Source: Chryseobacterium paludis (lineage in GTDB: Bacteria; Bacteroidota; Bacteroidia; Flavobacteriales; Weeksellaceae). Taken from it: a DNA stretch of 64,000 nt. Positions 1 through 8,501 of this stretch are shown here, piece after piece; positions within the stretch are counted from its first letter, which is position 1, and the number at the start of each line of letters is the position of its first letter. The translations under genes were made by a program, and so were the position numbers. The notes beneath the pieces were generated by a model that ran no database searches, was not told the DNA's origin, and saw only the letters and a list, made by a program, of their open reading frames with translations. The DNA lies in contig NZ_CP099966.1 of NCBI RefSeq assembly GCF_025403485.1, positions 1,984,001-2,048,000 on the forward strand, read 5' to 3'.

Positions 1-1
1 C

Positions 2-736
2 TTTGTTTGGTTTGAAGATAATTGGAGGCATGATGACGTTCTTCATCTTCATCCGAAAAAAGGACAGCTGGTGTATGTAGAAAGTGGATTCCAGTATTTA
101 ACTGTAGAGGGAAAGATCTATCTTTTGCCTCAAAACCATGCTGCCTGGATTCCTCCTAATGCTTTGCATAAAACCAATTCCCATTCTGAAAGAATCCGGT
201 TGATGATCATGTTTTTTGATGCTGATAAAGAAGATTCATTTTATCATCAGGTTAATGTATTTTCTGTTCCTCCCGTCCTTAAGGAAATGATAAAATATGC
301 TGAAAAGTGGTCCATCAATACAGAGGAGAATGCGGACGAAAATATATTTTTACAAGCCCTGTATAATGAATTGCCTAATTTCGTCGCCGATTCTATCCAA
401 CTGCACATCAGTCTTCCAAAAGATAAGCGGTTAACACAGGCTATTGATTACCTGAACAGCCATTATACAGAAGATCTTAAAATGGAAGAATTAAGTGATA
501 TGGCTTCCCTATCCCTCCGGTCTTTGGAACGGATTTTTAAAAAGGAAACCGGACTCACCCTAATCAAATATCAGCAAATGCTTCGCATCATCAAAAGCCT
601 CGAACTCCTGAGTGCTAATGAATGGACGATTTCAGAAATTGCTTATCAGGTAGGTTACAAAAGCCTTCAGGCCTTTACCAATAGTTTTCAATCGGTTATG
701 CAATACAGACCCAGTGATTTTTCAAAAACCCTTTGA
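2..736 (+). CDS. AraC-family transcriptional regulator, 5' end cut by window
   Basis: The reading frame is open from base 2, so the gene begins before the window; the GTG at 71 is internal. The visible N-terminal part is a cupin-like sensing domain (an HLHP segment, then a strand-rich stretch with WIPPNALHK). The last 100 or so residues are the double helix-turn-helix of AraC proteins, with the typical second-helix run ISEIAYQVGYKSLQAFTNSF. It should bind DNA and respond to a small ligand, which cannot be told from sequence. It ends one base before the stop of the convergent LOG gene, with no room for a separate terminator. Confidence 0.88.
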   Translation, partial: FVWFEDNWRHDDVLHLHPKKGQLVYVESGFQYLTVEGKIYLLPQNHAAWIPPNALHKTNSHSERIRLMIMFFDADKEDSFYHQVNVFSVPPVLKEMIKYAEKWSINTEENADENIFLQALYNELPNFVADSIQLHISLPKDKRLTQAIDYLNSHYTEDLKMEELSDMASLSLRSLERIFKKETGLTLIKYQQMLRIIKSLELLSANEWTISEIAYQVGYKSLQAFTNSFQSVMQYRPSDFSKTL

Positions 737-1321
737 TCACACTTCGTCTTTAGAAATCCATTTTTCTACTTTTGGCGCCTGATAATTTTTCATCTTGTTT
801 AAAAGAGAATCGATCTGATCATCTACGATCAACATTTTCTGATTAGCTTCTTTAAGGAAACCTTTCTCCACCATGGTTTGACTCATTTTTAAAAGATCAT
901 CATAAAACCCATTGATATTGAGTAGAGCAATTGGTTTTTGATGCAGTCCCAATTGTGCCCAGGTCATCATTTCAAAAAGCTCTTCCAAAGTTCCATATCC
1001 ACCAGGTAACGCAATAACACCATCTGATAATTCATTCATTTTGGTTTTGCGTTCATGCATGGTTTCTACAAGGATCAGATCAGTTAAGCTTTTATGCGCA
1101 ATTTCTTTTCCTTGTAGAAAATGAGGAAGTATACCGATCGCTTCACCCCCATTTTCCATTACTCCATTGGCAATAGTTCCCATCAGGCCTGTCTTTGATC
1201 CACCATATACCAAACCTATTTGTTCATCAGCCAATCGCTTTCCTAATAGGTAAGCTTGCTCTTCATAGATAGAATCAGTTCCAAAACTTGATCCACAAAA
1301 TACAGTTAATCTCTTTATCAT
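737..1321 (-). CDS. LOG-family protein (TIGR00730), putative nucleotide 5'-monophosphate phosphoribohydrolase
   Basis: This 194-residue protein has the Rossmann-type nucleotide fold of the LOG/lysine decarboxylase-like family. Visible motifs are GGSKTGLMG near residues 40-48, ETMHERKTKM at 86-95 and PGGYGTLEE at 106-114, the last being the family signature. Characterised members cleave cytokinin riboside monophosphates, releasing ribose 5-phosphate; the bacterial role is often general nucleotide salvage. It lies 30 bases downstream of the MFS transporter on the same strand, so the two are probably co-transcribed. Length is normal for the family. Confidence 0.9.
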   Translation of the reverse strand: MIKRLTVFCGSSFGTDSIYEEQAYLLGKRLADEQIGLVYGGSKTGLMGTIANGVMENGGEAIGILPHFLQGKEIAHKSLTDLILVETMHERKTKMNELSDGVIALPGGYGTLEELFEMMTWAQLGLHQKPIALLNINGFYDDLLKMSQTMVEKGFLKEANQKMLIVDDQIDSLLNKMKNYQAPKVEKWISKDEV

Positions 1322-1351
1322 TTTTATTTGAATATTTCTTATAGCCGCATT

Positions 1352-2749
1352 TTACGAAACGGCAACCTGGGTTCTTTTTACTTTCAATTCTTTGAAGATC
1401 AAATATACTAATATTCCGATCGCAGACACTGCATAACCCGCCAGTATAATAATACTTAAACTCCCTACAGCCTGTTCTGATGGATAGATCTGACTCATTA
1501 AAGTCATAAACGATAAACCAATCCCGGCACCCAAAAAGTAGTTGGTACTCGTTAAACTTGATGCGACTCCATAATGTGATGCCTCAACATCTCGAATCCC
1601 CAAAATTGATAAACTCGTGAAACAAAATGTCATGCCTACTCCTGAAATACACGCAGCACCTAATAAAACAACCGTTAATGGGTGACCAAAGTAAATAGAT
1701 ATCAGCAACGCTAAAGCACCAGCCAGCATAAAGGACCATCCTAAAATTCCCATTTGTGCCGGATTAAGTTTTTTTGAAACTGATGGTAAAATAAATTTAG
1801 CCACTAATGCAGACATTACACTGAAAGGAACCAACATCAATCCCGCCGAAGCAGCACTGTGATTCATATCTTTCTGAAGCATTAAAGAGATCAGAAATAA
1901 AAATCCTATGAAAAAGGCTCCTAATGCAAAGAAGGCAAGGTTAGCAGACATTAATGATCTGTGCCTGAATAACTGAAGATCAATTAAAGGCTGAGCTACT
2001 GTTTTTAAGCGGTAGAATACAGCACTTAAAAGTACAATGGCTACTACAATTGATCCGATTACTAAAAATGGCTGTTCTTTAATCTGTATCAGTTCATGAG
2101 CTCCATACGTCAAGCTTAGTAAGCCGAGAACTAATAGTATCCCTGAAATCGCATCTGTTTTCTGAAAACTTTCCGATTTTTCATCTGCCGGTAAATATCG
2201 ATATGCAAAAATAAGGGTCAACAAAAGAATAGGTACATTAATGAGGAAAACCCAGTGCCAGCTTAAGTAGGTACTGATAATTCCTCCTATTGACAATCCA
2301 CTCCCCGATCCGATTGCAGCAAAAGAACTGAAAACACCCAATGCTTTATTGCGTTCGTGATTTTCGGTAAATGTATTCGTCACAATAGATAGCGCTGAAG
2401 GCATAATAAATGCCGCTCCCAATCCTTGTAAGGCTCTGAATACAGCCAACATTTCAAAATTGGTGGAAAGACCTGCTCCTAAAGAAGTCAGCATAAAGAT
2501 TAATCCTCCTAAAATGAACATTTTTTTTCTTCCGATCTGATCTGAAAGTTTCCCGCCAATAATCAGGAAACCACCAAAAAATAAAACATATAGTGTCTGT
2601 AACCATTGAACGGTTTCAGCTCCAATATGGAATTGCTCCTGAATAGATGGGATGGTTAGGTTAATAATGGCAATATCCAGCGCTTCAACAAAAGTTCCGA
2701 TTGATGCCAATATTAATATTAAATTCCTCCTTGTTCCCATAGTATTCAA
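1352..2749 (-). CDS. MFS drug-efflux transporter, DHA2 (EmrB/QacA) type
   Basis: The 465-residue protein is almost wholly hydrophobic, with about 14 membrane segments. The early motif D(A)LDIAIINLTIPSI, then GGKLSDQIGRKK and FRALQGLGAAFIMPSALS, are the conserved motifs of proton-driven drug:H+ antiporters of the DHA2 class. It should sit in the inner membrane and export hydrophobic compounds; the substrate is unknown. An ATG three codons in is an alternative start. It is transcribed away from the Lrp-type regulator at 2884, across a 134-base AT-rich gap, so that regulator is a reasonable candidate controller. The LOG gene follows. Confidence 0.9.
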   Translation of the reverse strand: MNTMGTRRNLILILASIGTFVEALDIAIINLTIPSIQEQFHIGAETVQWLQTLYVLFFGGFLIIGGKLSDQIGRKKMFILGGLIFMLTSLGAGLSTNFEMLAVFRALQGLGAAFIMPSALSIVTNTFTENHERNKALGVFSSFAAIGSGSGLSIGGIISTYLSWHWVFLINVPILLLTLIFAYRYLPADEKSESFQKTDAISGILLVLGLLSLTYGAHELIQIKEQPFLVIGSIVVAIVLLSAVFYRLKTVAQPLIDLQLFRHRSLMSANLAFFALGAFFIGFLFLISLMLQKDMNHSAASAGLMLVPFSVMSALVAKFILPSVSKKLNPAQMGILGWSFMLAGALALLISIYFGHPLTVVLLGAACISGVGMTFCFTSLSILGIRDVEASHYGVASSLTSTNYFLGAGIGLSFMTLMSQIYPSEQAVGSLSIIILAGYAVSAIGILVYLIFKELKVKRTQVAVS

Positions 2750-2883
2750 ATTTCCTGCAAAATTAAAATATTTAGAACGTATGTAAAAATTTAACCTTAA
2801 ATTTGGAACATAAATTAATTTTTAAAACAAATAAAAGAACAAATGTACTTTTAAGTTAATTTTAAAATAAAAAAACAGAACAA

Positions 2884-3354
2884 ATGCAACCGGAAAATTA
2901 CACACTGGACGAGAAAGACCTTTCTATTCTGCGTTTATTACAGAAAGATGCGAAGCTAAGTGTCCGTGATATTTCGACCAGGATTAATTTAAGCCCTACT
3001 CCCACCCATGAGCGAATTAAGCGTATGGAGAAATCCGGAGTGATCAAAGAATACACCGCTGTCTTAGACCGCAAAAAGATCAATAAAGGAATGATGGTGG
3101 TATGTATGATCGCTTTAAAAGCTCACAATAAAAAAGAAGCGACCTTATTTATTGAAGAAGTAAGCAAGCTAAAAGAAGTCGTTGAATTCTACAACATCAG
3201 CGGCGATTTCGATTTTATGCTTAAAATTCTGGCTCCCAATATGGATGAGTTTCATGATTTCTTTGTGAATAAGCTTTCAGAGATTGAAGGGATTGGGCAG
3301 ACGAAAAGTATTTTTGTGATGAATAGTATTAAGGAAAGTTCCCAGATTTTATAA
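2884..3354 (+). CDS. Lrp/AsnC-family transcriptional regulator
   Basis: The 156-residue protein starts with the Lrp winged helix (LDEKDLSILRLLQKDAKLSVRDI, then LSPTPTHERIKRMEKSGVI) and continues into the RAM/ligand-binding domain, seen in VEFYNISGDFDFMLKI. Such proteins form octameric or dimeric regulators responding to amino acids or related ligands. It is divergent from the MFS/LOG pair. Start choice is supported by the conserved N-terminus beginning only a few residues after the ATG. Confidence 0.92.
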   Translation: MQPENYTLDEKDLSILRLLQKDAKLSVRDISTRINLSPTPTHERIKRMEKSGVIKEYTAVLDRKKINKGMMVVCMIALKAHNKKEATLFIEEVSKLKEVVEFYNISGDFDFMLKILAPNMDEFHDFFVNKLSEIEGIGQTKSIFVMNSIKESSQIL

Positions 3355-3355
3355 T

Positions 3356-3405
3356 GGTTAAACGCGAAGACGCAAAGTTTCTTCATGTATGATGCTTTTA
3401 AGGCG
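3356..3405. repeat. Dispersed intergenic repeat, copy 1
   Basis: The phrase GGTTAAACGCGAAGACGCAA recurs in altered form after the next gene (4378-4400, GGTTAAATGCAAAGACGCAA). Both copies directly follow a coding region and are followed by a similar 'AAGGCGCAAGG/AAGACGTAAGG' block. No coding potential is seen. It looks like a non-autonomous intergenic repeat; function is unknown. Confidence 0.5.
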
Positions 3406-3437
3406 CAAGGTCTTCATCTGCGATAAAAATGATACTT

Positions 3438-3517
3438 TCATTGCGAGGAGCGAAACAATCTTTTGCCAATTGAGGTCTTTATAGCAGGAGATTGCTTCAC
3501 CTACGGTTCGCAATGAC
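3438..3517. repeat. REP-like imperfect palindrome
   Basis: CATTGCGAGGAGCGAAACAATC (roughly 3439-3460, shown only as a motif) is mirrored by an imperfect inverted copy at 3490-3515, GATTGCTTCACCTACGG followed by TTCGCAATG. The arms are about 22-26 bases with a 29-base spacer. This arrangement resembles REP/mobile palindromic elements scattered between genes. The rest of the 3355-3835 gap shows nothing else recognisable. Confidence 0.5.
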
Positions 3518-3835
3518 AAAACTTTAAGCATTATATTTCAATGTAAGTATAGAAAAAATAGGGTTTCGTATAAAAACCAGATGGTAATTCAACAGCACGT
3601 CTTACTTTAGTGCTATCAAAAAATTTCATAAGTCAATTTTACAGAATATCTGGCTCCTCAACACTGATTAAAGCTAATCAACAGACCCAAAATACGTTTG
3701 ATTAGATAGCATTACTTACCCCCTTTATGTTTTTATTCAGATGTATGAAGATGCCAGATCTTCTTTTTTTGGGAACGAAATTAACATTAACTTTAAACCC
3801 AATTAAAATTACAACCTCTCACTTCTGAATATTAC

Positions 3836-4348
3836 ATGAATCTCTCTTTCTTAACAACAGCGATAGAAAAATGGAAAAATCTTGAAAAACCATACTACTT
3901 GCTTGTTGCCCTTATTTTTGTCCTGTTGTTTAATGTACTTTTCTTTTATGTATTGGACCTACTCAAAGTTCCAGAAAATGAATTAGGATTTCAGAAGTTT
4001 AAAAAATTAAGTAATATTGAATTATTCCTTTTAACCGTATTAGTTGCACCGGTTATTGAAACTTTGGCCTTCCAATATCTTCCAATACAAATTACAGAAT
4101 GGTTAGCTAAGAAAGCAAGTCTCTTTAACGTAAAAACAGTCACGCTACTTTCTATTTCAATCTCTACGGGTTTATTCTCAGCAGCACATTATGAACATAG
4201 CTTCTATTATGCGTTAGCAACGATACCTGGTGGCATTCTTCTGGCTTATACTTATATCAACTTTCAGAAAAGAGATCGGACCGGTTTATCAACAACGATT
4301 CTTTTTCATGCGCTTTATAACCTTGCTACTTTTTTAATTAATTTTTGA
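3836..4348 (+). CDS. CPBP-family (Abi) membrane protease-like protein with altered catalytic motif
   Basis: The 170-residue protein has about four hydrophobic segments. Two motifs fit the CPBP (CAAX protease and bacteriocin-processing) family: SAAHYEHSFYYALATIPGG and the terminal LFHALYNLATFLI. The first motif, normally EExxxR, reads ETLAFQ, so the second glutamate and the arginine are missing. It may therefore be inactive or a divergent subfamily. No clear operon partner is present. A 360-base gap follows. Confidence 0.7.
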   Translation: MNLSFLTTAIEKWKNLEKPYYLLVALIFVLLFNVLFFYVLDLLKVPENELGFQKFKKLSNIELFLLTVLVAPVIETLAFQYLPIQITEWLAKKASLFNVKTVTLLSISISTGLFSAAHYEHSFYYALATIPGGILLAYTYINFQKRDRTGLSTTILFHALYNLATFLINF

Positions 4349-4375
4349 TCCAATAAAGTACTAATAAGGATTACA

Positions 4376-4460
4376 AACGGTTAAATGCAAAGACGCAAAT
4401 TTTCTTTTAAAATCATTTATTTTTAAGACGTAAGGATCTTATCTACGATGAGATTTAAAA
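4376..4460. repeat. Dispersed intergenic repeat, copy 2
   Basis: This copy of the repeat seen at 3356 has GGTTAAATGCAAAGACGCAA followed by AAGACGTAAGGATCTTATCT. Identity to copy 1 is partial, which suggests age. The remaining bases to 4708 contain only a 64-codon frame with a GTG start and no family signal, which is not called. Confidence 0.45.
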
Positions 4461-4708
4461 AATCTGAGTAATCTGTGGGAAATAAAACAAACACAAAAAA
4501 GAGATTCCTCCTTCATCGTAATGACATGGTGTTGAAAACTGCAATTGTAGAACAGTCCATTGTATCATCAATAAAAATTCCATTAAATCTTCGGGTTATC
4601 GGGAAATTAATCACTGCCATTCTACATTTTAAGAAACTTTTAATCTTAATTATTCTGATGTTCAGTTAGGAATTACTAAATTCAGGTTGTCAATTAAAAC
4701 AGAATATT

Positions 4709-5476
4709 ATGCCTTGGAATCCCGATGTTTACAATCAATTTAAAGATATCCGTTTTACACCTTTTTATGATCTTGCTGATCTGATCACCGGAGACTCACC
4801 TATGAAAGCTGTTGATTTGGGTTGTGGAACGGGAGAACAAACCGCTATTCTTACAGAAAAATTTCCCCAAGCCGAATTTACGGGTATTGATTCTTCCCCT
4901 GAAATGTTGGAAAAATCTAAAACATTGGAAAATGACAGGCTTCAATTTAAAATGTCCACTACAGAAGAAATGCTTGCTAGTGATGAAAATTGGGATCTCA
5001 TTTTCAGCAATGCTGCTTTACAATGGTCTGATGATCATAAGACTCTGTTTCCTCAATTGATTTCCAAACTGAAAAAGGATGGTCAGTTCGCTGTTCAAAT
5101 GCCCTATCAGCCAGGAAATACATTAAATAAAATTTTATTTGAACTCGCTGATGAAGAGCCGTTTAAAACCCAATTAAATCATTGGAATCGCCCTTCTGCC
5201 GTGCTAACTATTGATGAATATGCACAGATTTTATTTGAAAACGGTATTGAAGAGCTAAATCTTTTCCAAAAGGTCTATCCTATTATCGCTGAAAATCATG
5301 AGACTTTATTTAAATTCATTTCGGGTTCCGCTTTAATTCCTTATTTGGAAAGGCTTAATGAAGATCAGCAAAAGGAATTTACCTCTGAGTTTAAAAACCG
5401 TATTGCTATAGGTTTTCCTAGACTTCCTGCTATTTATGCATTTAAGAGAATTTTAATGTATGGAAGAAAAAAATAA
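4709..5476 (+). CDS. tam: Trans-aconitate 2-methyltransferase-like SAM methyltransferase
   Basis: The 255-residue protein begins WNPDVYNQF, a start typical of trans-aconitate methyltransferases, and has the SAM-binding motif VDLGCGTGEQT near residues 35-45, an acidic strand-2 end (GIDSS), and FSNAALQW, the Tam-family post-motif II segment. Known Tam enzymes methylate trans-aconitate and relieve inhibition of aconitase. The next gene, a GNAT, overlaps its last 17 bases, so they are translationally coupled. Substrate assignment rests on family resemblance only. Confidence 0.8.
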   Translation: MPWNPDVYNQFKDIRFTPFYDLADLITGDSPMKAVDLGCGTGEQTAILTEKFPQAEFTGIDSSPEMLEKSKTLENDRLQFKMSTTEEMLASDENWDLIFSNAALQWSDDHKTLFPQLISKLKKDGQFAVQMPYQPGNTLNKILFELADEEPFKTQLNHWNRPSAVLTIDEYAQILFENGIEELNLFQKVYPIIAENHETLFKFISGSALIPYLERLNEDQQKEFTSEFKNRIAIGFPRLPAIYAFKRILMYGRKK

Positions 5477-5933
5477 AAACCTTCATCTAAGAAAGGCCAC
5501 TTTAACGGACTTAATGACCATTATAGAAATGCTTGCGGATGATATATTGGGTCAGAGCCGGGAAGAGGTTTCTGTTCCCCTGGATGAGCGTTACGTTTCT
5601 ACTTTTAAAGCCATTGATCAGGATCCCAATCAGGACTTGGTCGTGCTAGTGAATGACCACGATGAGGTCTTAGGAACTTTACAGCTTACTTATCTTCAAT
5701 ATCTGAATCATAAAGGCAGCAAGCGGGCCTTGATAGAATCCGTGCGGATTCATTCTTCTCAGCGGGGAAAGGGACTGGGACAAAAAATGTTTCAGCTGGC
5801 AATTGAGCGTGCTAAGGAAAAAGGGGCAACGATCCTTCAATTGGCTTCTGATAAAAAAAGGGTCGAAGCATTGAGGTTTTATGAAAATCTAGGATTTACA
5901 GCTTCTCATGAAGGTTTTAAAATGAAAATATAA
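5460..5933 (+). CDS. GNAT-family N-acetyltransferase
   Basis: The 157-residue protein has the GNAT fold. It opens with LHLRKATLTDLMTIIEML, has the acetyl-CoA loop RGKGLGQKMFQLAIERAKEKGA (motif A, near residues 103-125) and ends in motif B, VEALRFYENLGF. It should acetylate a small molecule or peptide. It overlaps the upstream methyltransferase gene by 17 bases, so co-expression is expected. No sign of truncation. The 235-base gap downstream contains no gene I can support. Confidence 0.88.
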   Translation: MEEKNKNLHLRKATLTDLMTIIEMLADDILGQSREEVSVPLDERYVSTFKAIDQDPNQDLVVLVNDHDEVLGTLQLTYLQYLNHKGSKRALIESVRIHSSQRGKGLGQKMFQLAIERAKEKGATILQLASDKKRVEALRFYENLGFTASHEGFKMKI

Positions 5934-6168
5934 TGATAAATCCAAACCAAGAAATTTCTCGTATATAGATTGAAAGGTCTTATCAGCTGTAAAAATCTAT
6001 GCAGAAAATAGTAAAATAATAAAAATTTGATGCAAGATTTCTGTTTTATAGGATTTATTATATAGAATAATGAGCTTAAACTTGTTTTGGTACGGGCTTT
6101 GAACAAAAGAAAATATTACAATAATACAGGGCTAAAAACCGATACCAACAACAAACAATTACGATATA

Positions 6169-6507
6169 ATGAAAAAAATATTAGCAATAGCAGTTTTAAC
6201 ATTAGGAATATACAGTGTTACCAGCTGTACAGCAAAACAGGCAACTTCTTCAACAGATATGGAAAAGAATGATTCGATAACCGCGACCGGAAAGGTTACC
6301 AAGATCGAAAACGGAAAAGATGGGTATATGGCGACCATTCAGGATACGAATGGTAAAGAATATGTAGCTACCATCAGCATCGTTAATCTTCAAAAAAGCG
6401 GAAGTACATTCAAACGTTATGAAGTAGGAGATACCGTTACTGTTCAGGGTCCTTCGTGGAAAGATGATCAGGGAAAGACCTATATCAAAGCTGAACAATT
6501 GAAATAA
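6169..6507 (+). CDS. Small lipoprotein, probable OB-like beta domain
   Basis: The 112-residue product starts with a lipoprotein signal (MKKILAIAVLTLGIYSVTSC, cysteine at residue 20). The mature part is short and strand-rich (TATGKVTKIENGKDGYMATI, then VGDTVTVQGPSW), as in small OB-fold lipoproteins. It should be anchored in the membrane facing the periplasm. No specific family is recognised. A strong terminator lies 43 bases downstream, so it appears to be a single-gene unit. Confidence 0.75.
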   Translation: MKKILAIAVLTLGIYSVTSCTAKQATSSTDMEKNDSITATGKVTKIENGKDGYMATIQDTNGKEYVATISIVNLQKSGSTFKRYEVGDTVTVQGPSWKDDQGKTYIKAEQLK

Positions 6508-6549
6508 TCTAATAGAAAAGCAACCATTTTTTAATAATTCTCTAAGATG

Positions 6550-6582
6550 ATATCCTTCACGTGTTATGAAGGATATTTTTTT
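6550..6582 (+). terminator. Rho-independent terminator
   Basis: A perfect 10-base stem ATATCCTTCA / TGAAGGATAT with a 7-base loop is followed by a run of seven T. It ends the small lipoprotein gene. Confidence 0.85.
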
Positions 6583-6663
6583 GGTTATCCATTAATATTT
6601 TACAAATGATAGTATCATTTGATATTATCAGAAATTAAAAATACGGTTATCACCTATTTTCTT

Positions 6664-8169
6664 CTATTTCTGATCTACCTTTTCAAAACGCACCCCCTCT
6701 CTTTGCAGATACATAACGACATCGGATATTTTCCCTTCATTGTCTATTGTGAAGTTCAACTCAAATTCGGGGTTCATTTGCTGGGGAATTTCATTAATTA
6801 ATTTGCAGACAAAAGCATTGTATTGCATAGGTTCCAACCTGAACTTAAATGCCGGGAAAACCACAAACAACTGATCACCCTCTTTTACTATTTCAAAAGT
6901 TCCATATCCCAGATTCGTAAATTTTCCGGTATAATCACTCAAATTAAACGTTGGCTTTTTATTCTGATCGATTGGCTTGATTGTTTTTTCCGGTTTTTTA
7001 ATGTCATAAATTTCCTTTGTATATGCATAAGGTTTTTGCCCATCCAAGCCCAACATCCTGTTTGATATCATACTGGTAAGGGTGTATGGGAGATCGGAAT
7101 TCTGTTGATTGCTCAATACAATAATTCCAATTTTCTCTACAGGAAATAATACTGCATTAGAAGAGAATCCCGATACCGCGCCACCGTGATGTACTTTATA
7201 ATGTCCTCTGTACATATTGACATTCCAGCCATATCCATATCCGAATAAATAACTGTTTTGTTCTGCTGTTACCGGTGGACGGCCATTAAATATTGCTTTA
7301 ATGCTCATCGCCTCCTTTACATAATTCTCAGAAAGGATCTTCTGTTGTTGAAAAGTTCCGTTATTCAACCACATTCTCATCCAGTTGACCATATCATTAG
7401 CCGTACTGTTTACCGCTGCTCCTGGCTGATCATTGTAAGGTCTTTGATAGAGTATCTTTTCCGTACTGTCTTTATATACTCCGTAAGGCAATGAATAATC
7501 ATCAGACTTCACCATCTCCTCTATGGTAGTAGAAGAATGATCCATTTGTAACGGTTTAAAGACTCTATTTTTAATCAGATTCTCCCAGGTTTCACCACTC
7601 ACCTGTTCTGCAATCGTTCCCAAAATAATATACCCCAGATTACTGTAGATCCAGCTGTCTTTAACTTCCCCACCCGGCTTTAGATAAGGTAAGCGTTTCA
7701 TCAGATCTATCCTTCGGTTTTCAGGAAAAAGAATGTAAGATCCATCGGCTCTTCCAATTCCGCTTTTATGACTTAATAAATCCCCTACCGTCATCATAGC
7801 ATTCATTCTGTCATCATAAAACTGAAGATTCGGAATGTACAATGCAGGTTTGGAATCTACTGAAAGTTTATTTTCATCCTGAAGAGATCCTATGAGTATC
7901 GAAGTAAAAGACTTTGTAATACTGCCGATCGGAAACACTGTATTAACAGTCACCGGAAGTTTTTTCTCTAAATCCCTGAAACCAAATCCCTGGGAATAAA
8001 TCACTTTATCATCTTTTACAATTGCCACAGACAAACCAACGCCCTTATAATCTGCTATGATATTATTAATTTCCTGATCTAAACCTTTCAGATTGGGCTG
8101 AGTTTTTTGACCATTTATAAATGTCCCCGTCATGCAGATGGTCAGCAAGAAAATTTTGAAGTGATTCAT
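6664..8169 (-). CDS. Beta-lactamase-fold serine hydrolase (class C/PBP4* type) with C-terminal beta domain
   Basis: The 501-residue protein has a signal peptide (residues 1-20, cut near NGQ). The catalytic SxxK is SITK at 83-86, the second motif is YSN in IYSNLGYI, and the third region is HHGGAVSGF. The last 110 residues form a beta domain of the kind found behind many of these hydrolases (DUF3471-like, from YTGKFTNLGYG). It is secreted or periplasmic; the family includes esterases, D-amino peptidases and penicillin-binding enzymes, so the substrate is unknown. Its stop lies 82 bases from the convergent terminator. Confidence 0.9.
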   Translation of the reverse strand: MNHFKIFLLTICMTGTFINGQKTQPNLKGLDQEINNIIADYKGVGLSVAIVKDDKVIYSQGFGFRDLEKKLPVTVNTVFPIGSITKSFTSILIGSLQDENKLSVDSKPALYIPNLQFYDDRMNAMMTVGDLLSHKSGIGRADGSYILFPENRRIDLMKRLPYLKPGGEVKDSWIYSNLGYIILGTIAEQVSGETWENLIKNRVFKPLQMDHSSTTIEEMVKSDDYSLPYGVYKDSTEKILYQRPYNDQPGAAVNSTANDMVNWMRMWLNNGTFQQQKILSENYVKEAMSIKAIFNGRPPVTAEQNSYLFGYGYGWNVNMYRGHYKVHHGGAVSGFSSNAVLFPVEKIGIIVLSNQQNSDLPYTLTSMISNRMLGLDGQKPYAYTKEIYDIKKPEKTIKPIDQNKKPTFNLSDYTGKFTNLGYGTFEIVKEGDQLFVVFPAFKFRLEPMQYNAFVCKLINEIPQQMNPEFELNFTIDNEGKISDVVMYLQREGVRFEKVDQK

Positions 8170-8501
8170 GGTGTTGAATTAGATGGCTGGAATTTAGCAA
8201 TTTATTGAATCCTTCACAAGATCTGGTTTATCAAAAGCTTAAAAGTCAATTTAATACTTCAGCGTATCGTATTTAATTAAAAAAAATTAACCGCCAATCC
8301 TTTGTCCATAGGTTACCACAAATAATTAGATTTCATAAATAAACTATATAGATATTTATTATAATTCTTTATTTCCTTTATCCATTATACTTCTGATTAT
8401 CAACAAGTAATACCATATCCCAATATTGTGATTAAATACAATTCCGATCATAATATTTCCTAACTTAGTGAAAACTAATCAACCATCAAAATTTCAAATT
8501 T
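8170..8501. other. Divergent AT-rich intergenic region, no gene seen
   Basis: This 332-base gap lies between two divergent genes and must carry both promoters. It is very AT-rich. No clear TTTG/TAnnTTTG pair, hairpin or small gene stood out. Confidence 0.6.

Noticed and set aside
4475..4669. 64-codon plus-strand frame
   Set aside because: It begins at GTG, has no family signal and lies in a gap after a repeat copy; not convincing as a gene.
6087..6272. 61-codon frame before and over the small lipoprotein start
   Set aside because: It overlaps the lipoprotein gene in another frame and has composition of non-coding AT-rich DNA.
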